Of a DNA stretch of 16,521 nt, positions 7,928 to 16,521 are shown piece after piece. The notes below the pieces were generated by a model. That model did no database searches. It had not been told where the DNA came from and saw only the letters and a list, made by a program, of their open reading frames with translations. The stretch lies in contig JSYX01000705.1 of assembly GCA_000787465.1 (NCBI GenBank), positions 1 through 16,521 of the forward strand. The letters run 5' to 3'. The first letter of the stretch is position 1, and each line of letters begins with the position of its first letter. The translations under genes and the position numbers were made by a program. This stretch comes from Thermomucor indicae-seudaticae (taxonomy: Eukaryota > Mucoromycota > Mucoromycetes > Mucorales > Lichtheimiaceae).

Positions 7928-10900
7928 ATGTCTCGAAAAAGATCTTTGACAGATGACGAATCCAGCTCCTCATCAGTAAAGAAGTTACGAACAGACGGGA
8001 TCAACCCCCTGACAGCTATTGATCGTTCCAACCTGTTTTACGGAAATCCTGACGAAAAGTCTTTTGGTAAACCGATCTCCCTGTTCCCAAAGGAATGTGG
8101 TTCGTCCAAGGACACCAGGACGTTAGCCAAGCGTATCTTTCCGGAAGAGTTTCGCAATGAAAAGGTAAGGCAAAAAGAAGCTTTTGGATCTTGCGTGTCA
8201 GTGTTGTAGGGCCGCCAGTAAATACCCGGTTTCTGACTTTGCAGGACACGCGATTGCCCAAGCGATTGCGAACGGTTGGACCATTACTGCAAACGGTAGC
8301 TAAAAAGCACAACAGCGAAAGACCAATTGCGGCATTACTTGCGACTTGTCAGTTACCCAAAGTACGTATCACCTAGTGAGCGAGCGCAGCCGTCCTTAAA
8401 TCCACTCATTTTTCCACGGGTTTAGAGTGATGCGACAATAGCTGACATGTCAAACACTCACAATGCGGTATGTTGGCTCTTATGTGCTCTATCCATGTAA
8501 CTATGAATTCGTAACTATGTACGATGGATAGGTCGCGGCGTTTGCAACCACACAATTAAAGCGCGTATTCCCGGACGAATTTTGGGGCTCGCAGCATAAT
8601 TTTCGTGTCGTCGCTCGTGGTAAGAAAACTATATATATTAAATTGGCATGGCTGTTGAGTTTACAATGTGGGCTAATATTTATATAGCCGTGCGTCGTCT
8701 TGTTACTTTACGGCGTCGAGAGACGTTACGCCTTCAGGATATCTGTAAAAATTTCAAGGTAAGGCAAAGGTTAAGTACGGATTAGGCCATTCTGACATGG
8801 CCGCTCATATGATTGCATAAAGATCACACACTGTAACTGGCTTGCTCCACGGTCGCAAAACGCTCGTCCAGCCCCGTCTGATATGGAGAAACGCAAGGCA
8901 TTACTCCTTCAGTTCTTTAATTGGCTGTTTAGCGGTTATTTGATACCATGCCTAAAGGTGAACAGTTGCATTTTCAAGGGTAAGGGCGAGGCAGGGGAAA
9001 CTAACGATGATGGTTCTTCTTTCAGTCAACGTTTTATGTGACGGAGCATAGTCAATACAAGAATCAAGTATTCTACTTTCGACATGACATATGGAGGAAG
9101 ATTACCAAGCCATTTTTTGATAACTTGACTATTCAGCGTTACCACAGCGTCGATCAGGTCGGCTCATACAGGGCACATATGAGAAGCATGGCTATTCTCA
9201 TAAACCAGCTTTTTTATGTTAGCGCTTCCTTGCCAGTTTACGTTTGGGATCTTCGCCAGTGCGGCTTATACCGAAAGCCAACGGGTTCCGTGTCATTACT
9301 AGCATGAATAGTACCATTCTTCACGTAAGTATATCTATTCAAGTAGTATCGAGGTCAACCAATATTAACGAAATTTGGTCCCTAGACACGAAGCGGGCCC
9401 AGTACCAAAAGGGGCAACAGTAATTGGACCCTTGCTGAATTGATGCAAGTGCTGAAACTAGAAATGGTTTGTATGGTGCTATGATTCCGGTGTGGTCTAT
9501 TGATAACTGATCAGTACGTACAAAGTCTGAGCAACCGGAAATGGTTGGAGGTGCTGTGACAAATATGCAAGAGATGCTGGAAAAGTTCGCTGGATACAAG
9601 AAAACAAATCTTCGGAATGGGTGCGAGTCAAGATCTATCCTTTGGACAGTTTTCCGCCGTTTCAGCTATGCTAACAGCGACGATAGCAGCAATAGGAAGT
9701 TCTATCTCGTGAAGGCTGATATTAAAAATTGTTTCGATACGATCGATCAAACGATATTGCTCGACATTCTGCGGACCGTATTACGTGAAGTACGTTTCAA
9801 ACCTATATTGATATACTCAGGGCAATATGCGCTAATGCTCCGCTGTTTGATGCAGGAAAATTATACACTGCTAAAGTATAATACCACAATCAATGCTCCA
9901 AACAGAAAAATTTCTCGTCAGGAAATCGTGGTTGTCAAGGGTCATAGTGAGTATCAAGCCCTTAGGGAAATAGACATGCTTGAGATAACATGTAATTCGC
10001 GGCTCTACTAGGTAAAACGATGACTGCCGAAGAAGCGTCAGCGTATCTTGCTGAAAGATCCATATACACGGCTTCAACTGATGATGCAAGTGTTGGGACA
10101 AACGAGGATACAGGGAGCTTGTGCTTATTACGCGTTTTAGATAACGTACAAATGCAAAGACGCGAGTTCTCTCATTGCTCTTGCGGAAGAACATATTACA
10201 AAGAACACCGTAAAGGTACATATTCCAATTGCGCTACTATAATCATGTGTAATTGACTTAATGGGCACTCCTTTGGTATAGATTGGGAACAAGTTCTATC
10301 GCCAGACTGTTGGCATCCCGCAAGGGTCATGCCTTTCAAATATACTTTGCAGGTAACTTGCATTGGCCTTGCATAACTTGTTCCCCTGGGATCACTAAAC
10401 ACATGCTTCTTAATACGCCAGCTTGTTCTATGGGCGTATGGAAAAGGAGGAACTCAAATTTCTAAAGGAGGATCCGGATGCGGTAAATGACTTTAGGATC
10501 AAACAAACCTTGTTTTGTTGCTGCTATTTCTGAACATAAGCTCTTAGATGTTAATACGCTACGTTGACGACTTTTTTCTAATCAGCACGAGGAAAGAAAC
10601 AATAACAAAGTTTTGCAATGTGATTGCACGTGGTAAGTTAAGTACATGTACGTATGTTAGCTGTGCAATGGCTTTCTAAAGAGGTTAAACGCAGGTGTTC
10701 CAAAGTACAATTGTTTCTTTAACAAGGAGAAGTCGATGGCAAACTTTGAAACCGGTGTAAAGGGTATCCCTTTCTCGGATTGCAGAGGTAATACTGGCTT
10801 CTCTTAAGGCACGTTTGGTATGTTTCGGTTAAGCTTTTTTGTAGAATTCGCCTGGTGTGGTTTGGTTATAAATACCGAAAATCTGGATATACACTATGAT

Positions 10901-11642
10901 TATTCTCGTTATCTTTCCGGACGTGAGTAATCTATAAGAAGTGCAATAACGAAAAGGATTAACAATGATAGCCTGTTTTAGGCATAAGTGATGGTGTAAC
11001 CGCCGAGTATTCCAGCCACGCGGGCCGAGATGTGTTGCACAAGGCGATCCAGTAAGTGCCAAATTCAGGGAGTAACAAGAAGGGGGACCTAACGTGTGCT
11101 GCCAAGGTCGATCAAAACCAGGATACAGAGTGGATTAATGGATCCTCAGTTCAACAGCAAGAATGCTGTATACCGTAACTTTTACGAGTGTTTTCTGTGC
11201 ACTGCTATCAAATTCGCCGCGCATTGCCGCGAGCTTCAGCGAAAGGGACACCAGAACGCTTTGAATCAGAAATACATTTTCGGTAAGAAGAGAAAGAAGA
11301 TGAACGATAAAGCAAAAAATGCTGATGATCGTTTTAACAGACATTGTTATGCAACTTGCAGACATGATAGAGGTAGAGCTGCCTAGAGGATTGAGCAAGA
11401 AGTCTGTAATGTGGTGAGTTGTGAATTCTTTCTTCGCAAGAAAGAGTTCTTTTTCTAAGTGTCTCGATTGTAATAGGTATTTCTTTAAAGCATTTCATCA
11501 AACGCTCGGACGGCGACACAATTTATTCAGTAACGTCACTGCATGTCTGGAACGTTGTCTTGACGGTTACGGCCCGTGCAAACGACTAGAAGAGATGAGA
11601 CGCGCGTGGCCTGAAACAAGGCTCTCAGAGGTTCCTTGGTAA
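7928..11642 (+). CDS. TERT: Telomerase reverse transcriptase (22 exons)
   Basis: Catalytic subunit of telomerase; copies an RNA template onto chromosome ends. Exons: 7928-8164, 8245-8361, 8426-8467, 8532-8619, 8688-8758, 8823-8957, 9026-9157, 9223-9324, 9386-9466, 9526-9789, 9856-9946, 10012-10091, 10141-10215, 10282-10352, 10422-10482, 10548-10632, 10695-10787, 10845-10922, 10982-11051, 11107-11282, 11341-11413, 11477-11642; 795 residues. TRBD: CP-like motif IDRSNLFYG (31-39), QFP-like region with FPDEFWGS (145-152), T motif STFYVTE (231-237). RT domain: VRLIPKANGFR (motif 1), DIKNCFDTI with catalytic D400 (motif A), GIPQGS (516-521, motif B), RYVDD with D556/D557 (motif C), WCG at 612-614 (motif E, primer grip). 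About 625-795 is the C-terminal extension. The N-terminus has basic, nuclear-localisation-like clusters (SRKR, KKLR) but no TEN domain. All introns are GT-AG. The weakest junction is exon 12/13 (donor GTTGGG), chosen because it restores the DASSLIALAEEH frame ahead of motif B. Intron 9 has an alternative splice pair. Confidence 0.93.
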
Positions 11643-11919
11643 AGCATCTCCAAAGGGGCGTTGTAGTGGTTTAGGGAGTCAGCTGCACTTCTGCGATGGA
11701 AGCGTTTTACGGATCATCCAATTTTAATTGTCTCCCTAGCCACAAGTCTCACTGCAGCTTCTCTCCTGTTCATCACAGATATGAAGCCTAAAGGAAAAAA
11801 CAGAGAGACAAGGAAACCCCAATTCAGACACCTTTTGCTCCTGTCCTTTTACCTTCTTACGTCTCCCGTACCTTCCCTTTCCAATCCTTGGTGCTTAATT
11901 CCTTCCTTTATCTTTTGTG

Positions 11920-13966
11920 ATGTTTCCAATTGTATCCACGATGTCAGCCACTTGCGATCAGCAGAGAGAAGAGCTTTACCAGGCGTTTCAAAAACTGTCG
12001 GCACCTCAGCAACTGCGACCTTCGATCGATTCGCAGTTCAGCCGAGAAAGTTCGATGCAATTGTGTCAGCCTGCCATGTACTCGTTGTATAACACAAGCA
12101 TCCACTTTTTGGCGACTGATTTATCGGTGCCGAGAGAGGAATATATGCCTTATTCGCCATACGCACTGTCTAGCTTTAGCAGCTCTGCATCCAGCCTAGT
12201 GTCATCTTCCCGATCATCTTCTTCATCCTCTTCTGTAATTTCTACTGATATTGAGACCCCTTTGCCTTCACCAAAGCAATCATTGCCGCCCAAACGATGT
12301 CGGATTCCTGGCTTTACTCGCAAGAAACAAAAGGATCCATCCATTGATGCTGAGTCGACCGAAAAGCACAGACTTATATTGGATCTGGATTCCAAAGATA
12401 GGTGAGTAACGATATTCGAGACAGATAACGATCACGTCAATTAATGGACCTCTTTTGTGATCAGGGATATATACGGTTTCAAACGTCCTCTTCAGTGGGT
12501 TAAAGCATCCGAGCTTGAAGCATTTGACCAGACGTATGCCCATATACTCGATAAACAAGCCAACAAGTGGGACAAATTCCTGGCAGAGTACGATGGCAAA
12601 TGGCCTCCCGTGTGTTCTAAATGTGAGTTTGTTTCAGATGAACCATGCTGCAATCAAATACGCTGACGTTTTATCCTATGTTAGTAAAACGTTACGTCCG
12701 AAAAGGTATCCCACGAGAGCTTCGCGGAAAAGCATGGATGCATTATAGTGGTGCCAAGACAAAAATGGATGCAAATCCAGGCATGTATGAGTCGCTTGCC
12801 AGTAAAGCTGCTGATATGGGTAAAGACAATGAATATGCAGAAGTTGTTTATCGAGGTATGTATATACCAACATAGATTTTTCATTAAATTCAGTAGTTTA
12901 ACGATCGAGTTTTACTTGTAGATCTACACCGAACATTTCCGGATAATTTCTACTTTTCGTGTGCTGTACCTCAACCGGATGGCTCGTGCCACATGGTTCC
13001 GGATTCAAATCCTAAACTTTGTGCTCTTCAGCGGGTTCTGCTAGCCTTTAGCGTGCATTCGCCTCATATTGGTTACTGCCAGTCTCTGAATTTCCTCGCG
13101 GGCTTCTTTCTATTATTTCTGGACAGCGAAGAGGAAGCTTTTTGGATGCTCGAGACGGTTGTCAACGACTATTACCCGGAACACATGTTTGACTCGACAA
13201 TGGAAGGTGCAACCGTCGACCAAACGGTGCTTATGCAGCTTGTCTACGAGAAGATGCCTGGTGTTTGGAATAAGTTCAGTGATAAACGTTGCTTCTGGGA
13301 ATGTGAACAGACAGACAACCTCCCTCCTATAACTCTGGTGACGAGCCACTGGTTTTTGACGCTTTTCATCAATATTTTGCCTGTTGAGGTATGCTCTGAA
13401 TTCGAGAAAATGTTACCTGTATTAAACGGTTTCTTTTGCTTAGACTGTCCTTCGAGTCTGGGATTGCGTATTCATGTAAGTCTTGTCGAGTTCACGTAAT
13501 GATGCAGAATCTAATACAACTTTTTTCTTGCAGTGAGGGTTACAAGGTTCTGTTTCGAGTTGCCCTGACGATCATCAAACTTAATGATCGGAAAATAAAG
13601 GCTGTCGAAGATCCTACCGAAGTATTTCAGATCTTGCAGAATATGCCGAGGCGATTGATTGATTGCCACAAATTTATGGAGGTAAGGACGACCATTCAAT
13701 ACAGATGTGGAGAAATACGGTACTTATTGCTTTCCTTTCTGTTATAGTGTGTGTTCTCGAAACCTGGTGTCTCAGATGATTTGACATTACAGGATATTGA
13801 AGCTCGTCGCACCATGTTCCGAGACCGTCGCAGGCATAGAAGACCGGGGGCGATTTTTCGAAATGAGCTCGCCGCTATATCGCAACAATGTGCTGCAGAC
13901 AGCGACTGCGAATACGATGACGACGACAGCGATAAAAACGACGCAGATTGCACTGCTTACATGTAA
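11920..13966 (+). CDS. TBC-domain Rab GTPase-activating protein (TBC1D6/GRTP1-like)
   Basis: Stimulates GTP hydrolysis by a Rab GTPase in membrane traffic. Exons: 11920-12401, 12465-12622, 12685-12855, 12922-13388, 13444-13475, 13534-13681, 13748-13966; 558 residues from the first ATG, 551 from the second at 11941, which is an equally possible start. Residues about 1-160 are Ser-rich and low-complexity. The stretch DIYGFKRP through NKWDKFL matches the pre-TBC region of TBC1D6/GRTP1. TBC motifs follow: YVRKGIPRELRGKAW, YRDLHRTFPDN with the arginine finger R274 (IxxDxxR type), GYCQ with the glutamine finger Q324, then SHWFLTLF, VLRVWDC and GYKVLFRVALT. Both catalytic fingers are present, so it should be an active GAP. 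The C-terminus ends in an Arg-rich segment and a short acidic Asp run. The Rab substrate is not predictable. Confidence 0.92.
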
Positions 13967-14375
13967 TAACACTATGAATAGTCGAAGCATTTATACCATT
14001 AGAAAATGAATTGCTTTCTTTTGATCTCTGTCATGGATCACGTAGTATCAAACAAAGTATAGCCTGTAAAAATTGTGCTCAGTTGTGCCTAACCACATTC
14101 ACGTACATCTGCCAAGAGTAAACACTCGGATAGGTCAAAAACCGTGATGATTGCGTCTCATAATAATTTGTGCTTTGGTGATTTCGCTTGCCTCCTCCGT
14201 AAAAACCCGCTCATTTACCATATGTTGCGTACCGCTCATGTCGCCTTTGAAGGGATTCAAGGCGTCTCTCAGTTGAGAATTTGATTTAAATTTGACACAT
14301 AGATGTACTGAGTTAACGCGATAATAAAATAGCAATGAACATTATCTTACTGATACAAAACTATAATATCTACAG
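13967..14375. other. Convergent intergenic region
   Basis: This lies between the 3' ends of the plus-strand TBC gene and the minus-strand protease. AATAAA at 14323-14328 on the plus strand could serve the TBC transcript, though it would make a long 3' UTR. A minus-strand frame at 14135-14335 (about 66 codons, with an ATG only for its last 34) has no recognised domain and is more likely chance. Confidence 0.45.
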
Positions 14376-15602
14376 TTATGAAGAAGCAACTGGAGCAAAA
14401 CCGACGCGCTTGTTTCCAAAGTCAAAGATTGTAACAAAGTGGCCCAGGACATAGTTACCAAGGATATAATCGCTGCCAGAGGACGTGCTGATGGACAAGC
14501 GGCAAGTCTGGCCGGTCGAATCCACGTGCCTCAAGAGACGATGGAGCGGGAGCGTAATGTAAACCGTACCCTTGGACTGGCTGCTTGCCTGGAAGTGGAA
14601 GGAAACAGTGGTATCCGAGTTCTCATAAGGTGCACAGTCGCCTTCATAAAACGTGCCGTTTCGGGTAAACGTCGGCACCAGTGCGCTTGCCAGTGCATTC
14701 GCGTCCTGCTCGGGGATATAGACGAAATTGCTTCCGGTATCCATCAGAAAAGCCTCTTGATCGAACGTCAGCTGATGCTCGCCCGCCTGGCCTTGGTTGA
14801 TGACAATTCTGGGTACTAGGATGCTCCACTCTTCGTACACTCCTTTCTGATCCCCTATGTCGGAGGTAACCAGGTCCGAGTAGACAATCTCGCCGCCATT
14901 GAGCGACTGGTCGTAGCCGCCGAAAACAACAGAGCCCGTGGTTGAAGATGAGCTGGCAGCGTCTGCGAACACAGGGCCCATGTAGACCGAGAACATGGGT
15001 GCTGGGATGAGCTTGGTCTCATAGAGTGCTTGCGGGACAGTCGGATAGGTAACGTTGTATTTGCCGTACATGGCCGTGCCAAGCGGGAAACCTGCACCAA
15101 AGACGCCATCCACGATGAGCTGGTCGCTGGGTGATTGGTCCGATATGGTTCCAGCCGAGTCATCGACCATGGCCACGATTTGCTTGGACAGGGTGATGTT
15201 GGCAACCGTCACCTGGTCGACGAAGTAGCTACCGTTGTCGCTGCCAGAACCGTAGGTAATCTCGAACTCGTATTTACTTGGCGAGTACGTTGACGATGCG
15301 GAGGAGTTGTACACGTGCTGGCCACTCACGCAGCCTTCCTTCGTAGTGCATTTGGGAGAAGAGACCCAGACATCCGAACTTCCAGTGTCGAACAATAAGA
15401 GGAACTCTTGCCCCGGCCTACCGACCTCCACAGGTATAGCAAGCTCCGACATCTCCTGATCATAGTATGCAGGTGTAGACGCTGCGGATGCATCGCGTTC
15501 CAAGAGCGGATGGCTTGAGCGCATTATCCGGCGAAGTGGTACTTTCAAGAGCTGTGGTTCTGCGGTAGTAGTAAGACAGGAAGAGCAACAGCATCCAGAC
15601 AT
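14376..15602 (-). CDS. Pepsin-family (A1) aspartic protease, N-terminus in doubt
   Basis: Bilobed acid endopeptidase, probably secreted or vacuolar. The uninterrupted body from the ATG at 15602 gives 408 residues. The first catalytic motif is DTGSSDVWV (D72 in this numbering) and the second is DTGS (D288). The flap has ITYGSGSDNGSY with its Tyr. A late hydrophobic-glycine segment (YILGNYVLGHFVTIFDF) and the end VGFAPVA are typical of the family. EPQLLKVPLRR looks like the start of a propeptide, but the residues before it in this frame (Cys-rich MSGCCCSSC) do not form a signal peptide. A better one starts at ATG 15652 (MKFSQAARLACASFAIQ...) in another frame and closes after about 35 codons. 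A TATA box 47 nt upstream of 15652 supports that start. No intron I tried joins the two sensibly, so a single-base deletion, an assembly error or a broken gene is likely. It has no introns in the body, unlike most of its neighbours. Confidence 0.85.
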   Translation of the reverse strand: MSGCCCSSCLTTTAEPQLLKVPLRRIMRSSHPLLERDASAASTPAYYDQEMSELAIPVEVGRPGQEFLLLFDTGSSDVWVSSPKCTTKEGCVSGQHVYNSSASSTYSPSKYEFEITYGSGSDNGSYFVDQVTVANITLSKQIVAMVDDSAGTISDQSPSDQLIVDGVFGAGFPLGTAMYGKYNVTYPTVPQALYETKLIPAPMFSVYMGPVFADAASSSSTTGSVVFGGYDQSLNGGEIVYSDLVTSDIGDQKGVYEEWSILVPRIVINQGQAGEHQLTFDQEAFLMDTGSNFVYIPEQDANALASALVPTFTRNGTFYEGDCAPYENSDTTVSFHFQASSQSKGTVYITLPLHRLLRHVDSTGQTCRLSISTSSGSDYILGNYVLGHFVTIFDFGNKRVGFAPVASS

Positions 15603-15698
15603 TGTATGGCAAAGGAGGCACACGCCAAACGGGCGGCTTGAGAGAACTTCATGCTGAGAGAGATGCTGGAGTATGTAGAAGCCATAAAACGCTCCTGC

Positions 15699-15706
15699 TT
15701 TATATA
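15699..15706 (-). promoter_or_regulatory. TATA box of the protease gene
   Basis: TATATAAA on the minus strand, 47 nt before the ATG at 15652. Transcription starting about 30 nt downstream would make 15652 the first AUG of the message and would exclude the in-frame ATG at 15685, which sits inside the core promoter. Confidence 0.55.
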
Positions 15707-16347
15707 AGTTTGATCTGGAGTATTATGTGTGGCGCTTCCCTTTTTGCTTTGTTGCACGAATCCATATATAGCCGCATGATCCTCGAGGAATAGACAATAT
15801 ACAAAGCTTCTTATATTGATCTTGCCAATTTTCAATAAATAGATTGTAGTTTGCCTAGTGGATACTCAGGTTCTTTAACATGCAAAAGATGACTTTCTTC
15901 ATCGTTGCTTGGCAATAGAGGAGGCGCAGATCGGGCGCAGCTGTTTCCTGTGACGTGTGATCTGGTGCATTTCTGGGTACAGGTCTACGGTCTGCGCCGC
16001 AAATCTGAAACAGCCATCTTACTATTGTTTACATCCAACTTTCGGTCTCAAGGGAGTGTGCGCCAAGTCTCAGGCTCTATTTTGCAGCTCAGGAGTAATC
16101 CAATCCATGTCTAAAGGCTCTCTGGTCGAATTAAGTTACGCAGATGACTATCATGGTCGTTTTGCACTTACTTCCGCGTCGAAGATCCCGTGCAAGCAAG
16201 CAAGCTTTAAAGTTGATGCAGAAAAGGACTCATTTACGAAAACGGCCAGATGGTCATGAGGTTACTATATATAGTTCGAAGGACTGACGAGCCTGAACCT
16301 AATGTGTGCCGTGGTTACAGGCACAAGCTGGCCAAGCAATGCTTTAT
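15707..16347. other. Intergenic, upstream of the protease
   Basis: About 640 bp with no gene recognised. Plus-strand open frames (for example 15957-16259) have no domain and no clear promoter. An 8-bp inverted repeat, GGCGCAGA at 15923-15930 and TCTGCGCC at 15991-15998, and a second TA-rich box at about 16263-16271 are present. It should include the protease upstream control region. Confidence 0.4.
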
Positions 16348-16521
16348 TTATTGGTATAAGTCGCTGCTCTGCAATTGTTCACTCGCATTGAGGCCGCATT
16401 TAATGTTGTTAATGAATGCGTCGCATAGCCAGCGAGGCCGCTCGAAGCTTTTCTCAGTTAATGCTTTGTTCCCGCTGGTATACATTTGGTAATTGTTATC
16501 ATCACAGCAAGATGAGTGCCA
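16348..16521 (-). CDS. Possible partial ORF running off the right edge
   Basis: This minus-strand frame is open from the window edge for 57 codons to TAA at 16348. An overlapping AATAAA just after the stop resembles a fungal poly(A) signal but is AT-rich by nature. The peptide includes EKSFERPRWLCDAFINNI and is not low-complexity. No family is recognised. It may be the last exon of a gene lying to the right, or chance. Confidence 0.25.
   Translation of the reverse strand, partial: WHSSCCDDNNYQMYTSGNKALTEKSFERPRWLCDAFINNIKCGLNASEQLQSSDLYQ

Noticed and set aside
9471..9514. Alternative 44-nt intron 9 in TERT (donor GTATGG, acceptor GATCAG)
   Set aside because: Branch-like CTGAT would sit too close to the acceptor. 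The 59-nt intron 9467-9525 has better geometry and an exact length match to the family between motifs 1 and 2.
15923..15998. 8-bp inverted repeat GGCGCAGA/TCTGCGCC
   Set aside because: The arms are short and 60 nt apart, with no extension on either side and no mobile-element features nearby.

Overview
This looks like nuclear DNA from a filamentous fungus. The genes carry many short GT-AG introns (mostly about 50-80 nt), the gaps between genes are compact, and the regulators are fungal in type: a GCN4/CPC-1-like bZIP behind upstream ORFs, and a heat-shock-factor-type protein with a long Gln/Ser-rich tail. The intron density and the style of the proteins suggest an early-diverging lineage such as Mucoromycota. 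That placement is inference; nothing in the window fixes the taxon.

Layout, left to right: (1) 521-2192, minus: HSF-type transcription factor, 4 exons. (2) 3017-4415, minus: alkaline ceramidase, a 7-TM metal hydrolase, rebuilt from 10 exons including several of 22-34 nt and one GC-AG intron. (3) 4416-6290: about 1.9 kb with no gene I can name, holding some long open frames on the minus strand. (4) 6290-7562, plus: a GCN4/CPC-1-type bZIP activator with a perfect GCN4-type site upstream and three upstream AUG ORFs in its leader. (5) 7928-11642, plus: telomerase reverse transcriptase (TERT), rebuilt from 22 exons, with TRBD, RT and C-terminal domains but no TEN domain before the CP motif. (6) 11920-13966, plus: TBC-domain Rab GTPase-activating protein like TBC1D6/GRTP1, 7 exons. 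(7) 14376-15602 (start possibly at 15652), minus: pepsin-family (A1) aspartic protease whose signal-peptide-like start lies in a different frame from the body. (8) 16348-16521, minus: a possible C-terminal fragment running off the right edge.

The genes do not form one pathway; this is an ordinary fungal gene neighbourhood. The best leads are the TEN-less, intron-rich TERT, the intact general-amino-acid-control layout of the bZIP gene (binding site plus uORFs), the micro-exon ceramidase, and the frame break at the start of the protease. Exon models were worked out by hand from splice signals, reading-frame continuity and family motifs, with no transcript data.
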